From the NCBI GenBank assembly GCA_016716465.1, contig JADJWH010000001.1:434001-498000 (forward strand): DNA of 64,000 nt, written 5' to 3'. Below are positions 17,409-25,059 of the stretch, in pieces. Position 1 is the first letter of the stretch. Each line of letters starts with the position of its first letter. A program made the translations under genes and the position numbers. This DNA comes from Gammaproteobacteria bacterium (GTDB taxonomy: Bacteria; Pseudomonadota; Gammaproteobacteria; SZUA-140). The notes under the pieces were generated by a model, which was not told the origin of the DNA, ran no database searches, and saw only the letters and a program-made list of their open reading frames with translations.

Positions 17409-18221
17409 GTGGCAAGCAAGAAATCTGTGAAAGGCCAACTTAAGGGCGATGTTTTTCTGCTCACTGGCAATAAACAATCCTTTGCTTCAACGCAGATTGA
17501 GCTGCTGAAAGCGATCCACGATTGCGGCTCAATTTCTAAAGCCGCAAAAGCTATCGGTATCAGTTACAAAACGGCGTGGGATCGGATTGATGCGATGAAT
17601 AATATGTCCAGTCAGCCGTTAGTAACGCGATCAGCTGGTGGCGCACACGGAGGGGGCACCGTAGTGACGGCGTTGGGGCAAAGGATTCTCGAAGGGTTTC
17701 AGTCTCTGCAGGATGAGCATCAAAAATACATTGAGCGTCTCGGCAGTAAACTCCACTCGTTGAACGATATCGCTAGTTTCATCAGGAGCGAAAGCATGAA
17801 AACCAGTGCCAGAAACCAATTCCGTGGCACCATTAGTCGGATCACGCCTGGTGCAGTGAATGCGGAAATTGAAATCGATATCGGCACTGCTCAACCGATC
17901 ATCGCCATTATTACGCAAGACAGTGTTGAGCGACTTGGACTCGAGGAAAATGGTGACGTGATTGCCTTGATCAAAGCCTCGTCAGTCATCGTGAGCGTGG
18001 ACACCACTATTGTCACCAGTGCGCGCAACAAATTCATTGGCAAGGTTTCCCGTTTAGTAGCCGGGGCTGTAAATACCGATGTCACTCTTGATGTCGGCGG
18101 CGGTAAATCAGTTTGCGCCATTATCACCAATATCAGCGCGACTGATCTGGGATTGAAAGAAGGTGAAAAGGCCTGCGCCTTGTTTAAGGCACCCAGCGTG
18201 ATATTGCTAAAAGACGATTAA
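17409..18221 (+). CDS. modE: Molybdate-responsive transcriptional regulator ModE
   Basis: About 270 residues from GTG 17409, with GGAG 7 nt upstream; the longer TTG start inside the repeat is unlikely. The N-terminus has the LysR-like winged HTH of ModE (IHDCGSISKAAKAIGISYKTAWDRI) and the GGxxGGGTVVT segment. The C-terminus is a tandem pair of TOBE/Mop molybdate-binding units (TSARNQFRGTISRI and TSARNKFIGKVSRL). With molybdate bound, ModE dimers repress modABC by binding a TATATA-containing palindrome, and such a site is present at 20.9 kb. Convergent with modC, 12 bp apart. Confidence 0.95.
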   Translation: MASKKSVKGQLKGDVFLLTGNKQSFASTQIELLKAIHDCGSISKAAKAIGISYKTAWDRIDAMNNMSSQPLVTRSAGGAHGGGTVVTALGQRILEGFQSLQDEHQKYIERLGSKLHSLNDIASFIRSESMKTSARNQFRGTISRITPGAVNAEIEIDIGTAQPIIAIITQDSVERLGLEENGDVIALIKASSVIVSVDTTIVTSARNKFIGKVSRLVAGAVNTDVTLDVGGGKSVCAIITNISATDLGLKEGEKACALFKAPSVILLKDD

Positions 18222-18233
18222 TCGCAAACGTGT

Positions 18234-19367
18234 TTAGCGCAAGATGGCAACGGATTTAATTTGTGCCCATAGCCGTTGCCCAGGCACCAACTTCAGGTAA
18301 TCAACGGATCGAGAGGTCAATTGTGCGGTTACAAAGTCGTCATCGGCTTGTAATCGTACCAACGCCAAAGCAGTGTCGCTGTCAGTGGCTATCTCCTGGA
18401 CGTTCACCGGGAGCCGATTCAAAATGCTGGAGTCCTCATGGCAACTCAGGGTCAGACTGACATCCCTGGCCAATATCCGCACCCGAATACTCTGGCCTAT
18501 GACATCTCCCATATCCTGCACCCAAAGGTCACCGCCTGCACAGCTAATCCGTACCAGGTGCCATTGCTCGTTGCGCTCTCTTACCTGTCCTTGCCAGACA
18601 ACACCGGCATCACTGCCCACTGGCAGAGGCACATCGATACGGGAAAAAACCTCATTAACACGACCTTGGGCGACAGCGCGACCCTGTCCAAGTACCACCA
18701 CATGGTCTGCCAGGCGCGTCACTTCATCAAGGGAGTGACTGACATACAGTATCGGCATATCAAAGGTTGATCTGAGCCTTTCCAGATAGGGCAATATTTC
18801 TTGCTTTCTGGCGGTATCCAGGGAAGCCAGAGGCTCATCCATCAGCAGTAATCGAGGTTGAATGAGGAGTGCCCTGGCAATGGCCACCCGTTGCCGCTCG
18901 CCACCGGATAACTGATGTGGACAGCGAGCCAGCACCTGTTCGATCCCCATGAGTGCGATCACTTGATCGAATAAAACATTTGCGCTCGGAATGCCGGATC
19001 GCTTCATGGCGTAATTCAAATTGCCTTGCGCAGTGAGATGGGGAAACAGACTGGATTCCTGAAAGACATAACCCAAAGAGCGCTGATGGGTAGGCAGAAA
19101 CAGGGTATCGCTTTGCCAGTCTTCGCCATTGACGGTTAAGCGCCCTGATTGGGCGCGCTCCAGCCCGGCCACGCACCGCAGCAAGGTCGTTTTCCCCGAA
19201 CCTGACTGACCAAAGATGGCGGTGATTCCATCGCCCGGCAGCGTCAAATCGATATCCAGTGCTAAGGCCGACGGATCGGAACCGCTGTAATACATACGAA
19301 ATTGCGCGTGCAGCCTAGGCTCAGGGTTTATTCGTATCGTGCCCACCGCAGGATCGTCTTCAGCCAT
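18234..19367 (-). CDS. modC: Molybdate ABC transporter ATP-binding protein ModC
   Basis: A 377-residue ABC ATPase: Walker A GQSGSGKT, Q-loop in YVFQESSLFPHLT, signature LSGGERQR, Walker B LLLMDEPLASLD, and the switch His in YVSHSLDEV. The last ~120 residues contain a TOBE-type molybdate-binding domain (VNVQEIATDSDTALALVRL), as in ModC. It powers molybdate import through ModB. Its ATG directly follows the modB stop. An N-terminal extension of about 20 residues before the ABC fold is slightly unusual. Confidence 0.95.
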   Translation of the reverse strand: MAEDDPAVGTIRINPEPRLHAQFRMYYSGSDPSALALDIDLTLPGDGITAIFGQSGSGKTTLLRCVAGLERAQSGRLTVNGEDWQSDTLFLPTHQRSLGYVFQESSLFPHLTAQGNLNYAMKRSGIPSANVLFDQVIALMGIEQVLARCPHQLSGGERQRVAIARALLIQPRLLLMDEPLASLDTARKQEILPYLERLRSTFDMPILYVSHSLDEVTRLADHVVVLGQGRAVAQGRVNEVFSRIDVPLPVGSDAGVVWQGQVRERNEQWHLVRISCAGGDLWVQDMGDVIGQSIRVRILARDVSLTLSCHEDSSILNRLPVNVQEIATDSDTALALVRLQADDDFVTAQLTSRSVDYLKLVPGQRLWAQIKSVAILR

Positions 19368-20051
19368 TTATTTAAACCCCGTAAAAGGGTTTTTCTGTTG
19401 AAATCCATACAGCCCCAATAACACCAGAAACGAGAAGACCACCATACTGCCCGCCAATACATGGGCCTGGGCATACTCCAGCGCCTCCGCGTGGTCGTAG
19501 ATTTGAACCGATACAACGCGGGTTTGCCCAGGGATATTGCCACCGATCATCAAGACCACTCCGAACTCACCCACGGTATGCGCAAAGCCGAGAATAGTGG
19601 CAGTGATGAAACCGGGTTTGGCCATAGGCACCACCACCGTAAAAAACCGATCCCAAGGGCCCGCTCGAAGTGTCGCAGCCACTTCTAGCGGTCGGTCACC
19701 CAGTGCTTGCATGGCATTTTGTATCGGCTGCACCACAAACGGCAGCGAATAGAATACCGAGGCCAACACCAACCCCCAGAATGTAAAGGCCAAGGTTCCC
19801 ATACCGAATTGCTGTGTCAGTTGACCGATAAATCCGTGCGGTCCCATGGCCACCAGCAGGTAAAAACCCAGCGCGGTGGGTGGCAATACCAGTGGCAGTG
19901 CCACCACAGCGCCCACCGGCCCTTTTAACCAGGAGCGAGTGCGCGCCAACCACCAAGCGATAGGCGTACCGATGAACAACAGCAAGATTGTCACCGTGGT
20001 GGCCAGTTTAAGTGTTAGCCAGATTGCCGTGAGGTCCGCTTCAGAAAACAC
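19368..20051 (-). CDS. modB: Molybdate ABC transporter permease ModB
   Basis: A 227-residue integral membrane protein with about five helices and the inner-membrane ABC permease loop (LEVAATLRAGPWDRFFTVVVPMAKPG) that docks on ModC. Typical motifs LPLVLPPTALGFYLL and AHTVGEFGVVLMIGGNIPG identify the molybdate/sulfate permease family, and position between modA and modC fixes it as ModB. It begins 9 bp after the modA stop. Confidence 0.95.
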   Translation of the reverse strand: MFSEADLTAIWLTLKLATTVTILLLFIGTPIAWWLARTRSWLKGPVGAVVALPLVLPPTALGFYLLVAMGPHGFIGQLTQQFGMGTLAFTFWGLVLASVFYSLPFVVQPIQNAMQALGDRPLEVAATLRAGPWDRFFTVVVPMAKPGFITATILGFAHTVGEFGVVLMIGGNIPGQTRVVSVQIYDHAEALEYAQAHVLAGSMVVFSFLVLLGLYGFQQKNPFTGFK

Positions 20052-20060
20052 GATGCGGGC

Positions 20061-20816
20061 CTATTCTGTGGTGTAACCGTAGGTGCGAATGATGGCATGA
20101 GCTTCCTCGCTGCGTAGATACGCCAGCAGGGCTTTAGCGCCAGCGCTGTCTTTCGCGCGGTTTAACAGCACGGCATCTTGACGGATCGGGCTGTAAAGTT
20201 CGGTGGGTATGATCCAGCTAGACCCTTCTTTTATCTCGCCCTTGTCCATAATTTGCGACAACGCCACAAACCCCAGATCGGCATTCCCCGAACCAACAAA
20301 TTGATAGGTTTGCGCAATGTTTTCTCCCATCACCCATTTGGGCTCCGTGGCTTGTTTAAGCTTGAGTGATTCCAATACTTCCACTGCAGCAGCACCGTAG
20401 GGCGCAAGTTTTGGGTTGGCCAAGGCCAACTTGTTAAAGTCACCATTTTTTAAGCGAGCATCATCATTCGTAAAGCCGGGCCTGGTAGACCAGAGTGCCA
20501 GTGCACCCACCGCGTAGGTAAAGCGACTGCCAGGCACACTTAACCCCGCATTTTCCAATGCCTCTGGCTTCGCTTGATCAGCCGATAAAAATACTTGGAA
20601 TGGTGCACCGTATTGAATTTGCGCAAAGATTTTGCCTGATGAACCAAAAGACAAGGTCACTTTATGCCCCGAGCTTTTTTTAAACTGTGCCACGATATCG
20701 TTCATGGCAGCCGTGAAATTCGCGGCAACAGCGGCATGAATCTCTTCGGCCTGGGCGGTGCTTAATAGCAGCAGATAGCCTAACGAGATGGAAATCAAAC
20801 GGTTAAATCGACGCAT
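20061..20816 (-). CDS. modA: Periplasmic molybdate-binding protein ModA
   Basis: I set the start at ATG 20816, preceded by AAGGAG at good spacing; the longer frame runs through the operator and is not real. The 251-residue product has a Sec signal peptide (LISISLGYLLLLSTAQA) and the ModA fold: AAVAANFTAAMNDI, FGSSGKIFAQIQYGAPFQVFLSADQ and GSGNADLGFVALSQI. It captures molybdate or tungstate in the periplasm for ModBC. First gene of modABC, 77 bp downstream of the ModE-type palindrome. Confidence 0.95.
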   Translation of the reverse strand: MRRFNRLISISLGYLLLLSTAQAEEIHAAVAANFTAAMNDIVAQFKKSSGHKVTLSFGSSGKIFAQIQYGAPFQVFLSADQAKPEALENAGLSVPGSRFTYAVGALALWSTRPGFTNDDARLKNGDFNKLALANPKLAPYGAAAVEVLESLKLKQATEPKWVMGENIAQTYQFVGSGNADLGFVALSQIMDKGEIKEGSSWIIPTELYSPIRQDAVLLNRAKDSAGAKALLAYLRSEEAHAIIRTYGYTTE

Positions 20817-20893
20817 GGAGTTTCTCCTTATTCCGGTGCAACAGGTCATTTCATTGCAACAGGGTTGGTCATAGCCGGGGCAAGTGTTGCCTC

Positions 20894-20925
20894 GATACGT
20901 TATATAAGACAGTATATAACGTATC
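20894..20925. promoter_or_regulatory. ModE operator (perfect palindrome)
   Basis: GATACGTTATATA (20894-20906), a 6-bp spacer, and TATATAACGTATC (20913-20925) form a perfect 13-bp inverted repeat. The TATATA...TATATA core and spacer agree with the known ModE-box consensus. It lies between the divergent modA and porin genes, 77 bp before modA and 72 bp before the porin, so molybdate-ModE probably controls both directions. modE is encoded at the other end of the same module. Confidence 0.9.
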
Positions 20926-20997
20926 ACAACAAATCCGAGCGACCCAACCACGCGAGCTTGGCGTACACCTGCCGTCACAAAAAGGGAGACCTGTAGA

Positions 20998-22341
20998 TTG
21001 CCCGCCAAAGCCCACCGATTGCTAGTTCTTACCCTGTTGCTACTGTCAGGTGCCCCACCCAGGAGCATGGCTGAAGAAAGCCCTGTATGGAGTCTCGATG
21101 GTACCTACCGCTTGCGCTATGAGTCTCTTGACCAACCCTTTCGTGCAAACGCCAGCGGCAGCGATCAGATACTGGTCTCGCGTTTGCTGCTAAGTCTAAA
21201 GGGGCGCGGAGAGCACGGGTTTAGCGAGCTGGAACTTCAGGATTCTCGTGCTTGGTTGGACGACAGTGACACACCTTTGGGTACTGATGATGTTAACGCC
21301 TTCGAGCCCTTACAGGCCTATCTTGGTTGGCAGGGGACTACGAATAGCGGCGATGCATTTGCCGTAAAAGCGGGGCGCTTTACCATGGATATTGGCAGCC
21401 GTCGATTTGTGGCGCGCAATCGTTTTCGCAATACGATCAATGCCTTTACTGGCGTACATGTGGACTGGAAGACCAGTTGGCATTGGCAGGCCTACTACAC
21501 CTTGCCGGTACAGCGACAACCCAATGCCCGAAATGAGTTGGACGCGAACGAGATAGAATTTGATGAGGAATTTCGCAATGTGCGATTCTGGGGGCTGGAC
21601 GGTGCGGGTAAAGTTGGGGTAGCGAATCTGGAATTATTTTGGTTTGCCTTGCAGGAACGCGATGGGGGCGGTCTCGCCACAGATAATCAAGACTTTTATA
21701 CGCTTGGGGCGCGCTGGTGGCGAGCACCCTCAGCTCGACACTGGGATTACGAAGTGGAGGCTGCTTATCAGTTTGGCGAGTCTCGCAATAGCGCGGCGCC
21801 AACGGATACCAACAATCTCGATCACCGTGCCAGTTTCCTACACAGCCACCTCGGCTATCAATTCGATGATACCTGGCAATCCAGACTCACAGTGGAATTT
21901 GATTACGCCAGCGGTGACAAAAATCCCACCGACAATGAAAGCAATCGCTTCGTGACCTTGTTTGGTGCGCGACGATTTGACTTCGGACCAACGGGAATCT
22001 ATGGGCCAATTATTCGCGGCAATATTATTACACCCGGACTGCAGTGGGAATTCGCACCAACCGACATAGTTCGGGCGTTTGTCGGATATCGCGCTTTCTG
22101 GCTTGCGGAAAAACGGGACGGTCTAACGGCAGCTGGCTTGCGAGATATTAGTGGAAACAGTGGTCGCTTTGTTGGCCAACAACTGGAGGCACGCTGGCAA
22201 TTAAATGTTGCCGCACAATGGCAAGTGGAACTGGGCGGGGCCTATTTGATGAAAGGTGAGTTTCTTAAGGATGCCCCCAATGCCCCGGATACCGGTGATA
22301 CTATCTATGTTTATTCGCAAATTGTTTACCGGTTCGAGTGA
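20998..22341 (+). CDS. Outer-membrane porin, alginate-export-like family
   Basis: A 447-residue beta-barrel protein starting at TTG 20998 with GGGAG 9 nt upstream. A Sec signal peptide (LLVLTLLLLSGAPPRSMA) precedes alternating amphipathic strands and a terminal Tyr-Arg-Phe-Glu. The sequence character (RYESLDQPF, then VKAGRFTMDIGSRRFVARN and the late DIVRAFVGYRAFWLA) fits the alginate_export (PF13372) porin family, whose members carry many different anions. Because it shares an intergenic ModE palindrome with modABC, an oxyanion (molybdate) porin is a good guess; this is inference. Confidence 0.8.
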   Translation: MPAKAHRLLVLTLLLLSGAPPRSMAEESPVWSLDGTYRLRYESLDQPFRANASGSDQILVSRLLLSLKGRGEHGFSELELQDSRAWLDDSDTPLGTDDVNAFEPLQAYLGWQGTTNSGDAFAVKAGRFTMDIGSRRFVARNRFRNTINAFTGVHVDWKTSWHWQAYYTLPVQRQPNARNELDANEIEFDEEFRNVRFWGLDGAGKVGVANLELFWFALQERDGGGLATDNQDFYTLGARWWRAPSARHWDYEVEAAYQFGESRNSAAPTDTNNLDHRASFLHSHLGYQFDDTWQSRLTVEFDYASGDKNPTDNESNRFVTLFGARRFDFGPTGIYGPIIRGNIITPGLQWEFAPTDIVRAFVGYRAFWLAEKRDGLTAAGLRDISGNSGRFVGQQLEARWQLNVAAQWQVELGGAYLMKGEFLKDAPNAPDTGDTIYVYSQIVYRFE

Positions 22342-22447
22342 AGCTGTGTTGCCCATACTAACGACTTGGGTCAGCATTTCGGTGAATGTAAAACTCTATA
22401 GGGCTTTCTTGCCGCTTAGGTAGAGGGGTCGGCTGTTTGCTAGCGCT

Positions 22448-22618
22448 AAATCTGCATCTTTTTCGAGCATTTTGAAGGATTTTCTGAGCATGGTATTTTT
22501 CGTGGTATTGCCGATTTTAAGGAAAATAAGTTATTGAAAATAAAAGATAAAAAAGGCTTATTTATAATAGAGTGGGAGTGACTGGTACTCACAGGCAATG
22601 TCTGGCACTGGCTGGCAT
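22448..22618 (+). repeat. Dispersed repeat, copy D
   Basis: Full-length copy with half-sites CATGGTAT and CGTGGTAT, a stem weakened to AATAAGTTATT/AAAGGCTTATT (two G-T pairs, one mismatch), the GAGTGGGAGT box and a tail ending in GGCTGGCAT. The tail runs directly into the broken 5' end of the gene fragment that follows. Confidence 0.85.
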
Positions 22619-22627
22619 CACAGCTGA

Positions 22628-23200
22628 GATTTCAAGATCTCGCAGCTGAGCGATAAACTGGACAATGTCTGTGTTGAAACGGGCGACCGGAAACAGCTTA
22701 AAGTGATTCGTTCCTGGCTGTTTCAAAGCGAGCAGAGCTACGCCAGTTTCACGCGATATCTGGAGGCCTCGGACGACGATGAGAAAGAGAAAGCGTGTAG
22801 TTCAGCAATCAAACAAGCCGAACAGGGAGGCAATATTCTATCGAGCGCGGATCTGTTATTGAACCTGGGTCAAACGGAGCGAGTCCAGACTTTGGTTTTA
22901 GGCCGGAACCAGGAATTGACGGGGTGTTTTTATGACAGTCTGTTGAGGCTGGCCAAGGCGTTTGAAAAAACGGATTGCAGTATGGCGGCCACAGCGTGCT
23001 ACCGCGCCCTGTTGCTGAATATCCTGGCACATGGGCGCAGCAAGGCGTACGGCCATGGTGCACGGTATTACAAAAAGCTGGAAGCGCTGGCGAAGCGGAT
23101 CAAGGAATTCAAACCACTGCCAAGACATCACGCCTTCGTGCAGCAATTGCACTCGGCGCATGGGCGAAAGAAAAGTTTTTGGGCGCGACTGGAATCATGA
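22628..23200 (+). pseudogene. DUF6880-like protein fragment, 5' truncated
   Basis: An open frame of about 190 codons runs from just after repeat D to 23200 without a convincing start; it is in frame from 22628 (DFKISQLSDKLDNVC). The C-terminal part (LLLNILAHGRSKAYGHGARYYKKLEAL, shown here in shorter form as HGRSKAYGHGARYYKKL) resembles the end of DUF6880 proteins I recall, which are usually longer. The upstream part was probably replaced by the repeat. Translation from GTG 22703 is possible but would give a domain fragment. Confidence 0.6.
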
Positions 23201-23265
23201 TGTAGCGAAGCCTGCAGCACAGCATGGGGGGTGGCATCTCGACATTTCTGGTGAGTATTAGCAGC

Positions 23266-23319
23266 AATTTCTGAGCATGGCATTTTTCATGGTATTGCCG
23301 ATTACCACGAAAATAAGCT
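23266..23319 (+). repeat. Dispersed repeat, copy E (3' truncated)
   Basis: Contains TTTCTGAGCATGGCATTTTT (half-site with one change) and CATGGTAT, then ends inside the left stem arm (AAAATAAGC). The sequence continues directly as the C-terminal third of the DUF4143 ATPase gene. The second stem arm, GAGTGGGAGT box and tail are absent. Confidence 0.8.
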
Positions 23320-23321
23320 GC

Positions 23322-23659
23322 TGTCTAATCCAGTGTTGGGAAAAAGCTGGGAAGGATTTGTCATCGAGAACATTCATTCTATCCTGCCCAGCCCTACAGA
23401 AACCTACTTTTACCGGACAGCTGCTGGTGCGGAGATCGATCTGGTGATCAAGATGCCTTCGTCTGAAATTTGGGCCGTCGAGATTAAGTATGGGGTTGCC
23501 CCCAAAATTGGTAAGCATTATAGCCAGACTTGTGATGATGTTGGCGCAATGCATAAGTACATCCTTTATGGTGGCGAGGATGAGTTTCCTGTGGGTAGTG
23601 ATATAAGAGTCATTTCATTGGCAGGGCTTATGGAGCGACTTCGCTTCGCAGAAAAGTGA
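23322..23659 (+). pseudogene. Truncated second copy of the DUF4143 ATPase (C-terminal third)
   Basis: About 112 codons from LSNPVLGKSWEGF to the stop, homologous to the end of the ATPase at 16.9-17.2 kb with many synonymous changes (for example TAAGAEIDLVIKMPSSEIWA against TAAGAEVDLVIKMPSSEIWA). The ATP-binding and winged-helix parts are missing. The break coincides with the truncated repeat E. The protein is conserved relative to the DNA, so the duplication is not very recent. Confidence 0.85.
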
Positions 23660-23665
23660 ATCGCG

Positions 23666-23761
23666 ATGAGTGAATCCCAATACTACGAGTTCATTGCCAT
23701 TGATGAGCCACTGACCCCCAAAGCAGATGGCCGAACTGCGCGCGTGTTCGTCTTGCGCTAA
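23666..23761 (+). pseudogene. N-terminal fragment of an uncharacterised gene, frameshifted
   Basis: The frame starts MSESQYYEFIAIDEPLTPK and ends after 31 codons. After LTPK a one-base shift restores a family-like continuation (QMAELRA, then a few residues later ANITPSSF), which I recall from proteins often encoded next to DUF6880 genes. The rest is missing before the next gene. Recognition is from memory of sequence patterns, so moderate confidence. Confidence 0.45.
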
Positions 23762-23823
23762 CATTACACCAAGCAGTTTCGTAATAAGGGGGCACTATTT
23801 TCGGCCGCGAAAGGAGACGGATT

Positions 23824-24741
23824 GTGGGATACATATCATTCGACGCTAAAGTTTCAACCGATCAGTATGAGGGGTTTAGGCAATATCCGCGGTTACCAGA
23901 GGGATGGACACGACGGACTAGCGTCGCTTTCCTACTTTATGGCTGCGCATTGCAAGATCCCCCAGAGAATGATTCGGCGAAGGCGGCTTTGCAGCTATCG
24001 CGCCTCGACAGAAAACTCTCATCAATCGCAATGGACTTGTCTGCTGAGTCAGTCGTAGAAACGGCTGCGTGCTACTTGAAAGATCGAATTCTTGCAAGTG
24101 GAAACGTCGGAAAAAACCTATTCGCAATTGGCGAGCACGCGAAGTTGGTCGCTGAGATGGAGCTAAACCTGCTTTTGGAACGAATATATCCGGCCATGGA
24201 GAAGCTGGCCATTGAGACGGGAAACGTAACGGAGATTAATGAGACCTTCCTGAATACTGTCGACACTATGTTCGTGTCTGGGCCCGTTAGAGCAGGATTG
24301 GGTTTCTCTAATTTGGCACCACCGGCCAAATGTAGCGGCTTGGGATTGACTTTCGATCGACTAATCTACAGAACAAGTAAGGGTGTGGGCCGAGGACCGT
24401 TTTTCGAGCTGATTAGAAGTTCTGTTATTCAAAATTTCGAGGTAATCGAAAGCGCGTTTAGAGCTCGGCCGTTTGACGATGATGAGGTCCTCGTCGCTTG
24501 GGAAAAACAATCGTATGTCTTAACCTCTAGATGCCTTTATTTGTTTACTCCAAATGCAATGTCAATTCTCCTGGACGATATTGGTGGATATTCTAGAAAA
24601 CGTCGACTATTTGCCTGGCCGATACTGACTTTCAGAGTCATAGTAGATTTGAAGAGTGGTGAACGGATCATTGCCAGTGGTCTCGGAGGCGCGCCGGACG
24701 AGCCCGCTATGCAAGCCCGTCTTGAGAATCGCGATGCCTGA
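23824..24741 (+). CDS. Hypothetical protein with a PH-like C-terminal module
   Basis: 305 residues from GTG 23824, preceded by a good AAGGAG. The N-terminal two thirds are helical and unrecognised. From about residue 214 a module FDDDEVLV...YVLTSRCLYLF...ILLDDI closely matches residues 452 onward of the 953-residue protein encoded 2 kb downstream (FDEDEFLV...FVLTSKALYLF...ILLRDV). The strand pattern suggests a bacterial PH-like domain. No signal peptide or membrane helix. It is 85 bp upstream of the first zinc-ribbon membrane gene, so it is likely part of the same unit. Confidence 0.6.
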   Translation: MGYISFDAKVSTDQYEGFRQYPRLPEGWTRRTSVAFLLYGCALQDPPENDSAKAALQLSRLDRKLSSIAMDLSAESVVETAACYLKDRILASGNVGKNLFAIGEHAKLVAEMELNLLLERIYPAMEKLAIETGNVTEINETFLNTVDTMFVSGPVRAGLGFSNLAPPAKCSGLGLTFDRLIYRTSKGVGRGPFFELIRSSVIQNFEVIESAFRARPFDDDEVLVAWEKQSYVLTSRCLYLFTPNAMSILLDDIGGYSRKRRLFAWPILTFRVIVDLKSGERIIASGLGGAPDEPAMQARLENRDA

Positions 24742-24826
24742 TCCGTCGGAATCATTTCTAGATTTCTTCGACGTCCGCGATCCGTTTTATACTCTCTCCG
24801 ATTAACACCATCAGTGGAGAGCCACC

Positions 24827-25059
24827 ATGAGTACCTGTGATATCTGTGGTAACGACCTCCCGGCCGAAGCTATGCAGCGATTTCCATCCTCGCTGATGTC
24901 AACCCTGTCCAAGCAAGCCTTTGTGCCAAAACACCTGCCTCGGGTCATGCAGGACATGGTTTCGGCAGACACGTCCTTAGAGGCCCTGTGGAAGATGACC
25001 GTCTCGGTGAATGAGACTGATTGGGGTTTATGTCCGTCCTGTGCCGCCGAGGTTCGAGA
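24827..25059 (+). repeat. Zinc-ribbon head sequence, copy 1 (233 bp)
   Basis: Identical to 26862-27094 except for a G/A change in the GTCATGCAG/GTCATACAG codon. Identity extends a few bases before the start codon and falls off sharply after GTTCGAGA. Synonymous sites are conserved too, so this is recent duplication or gene conversion, not protein-level constraint. Confidence 0.95.
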
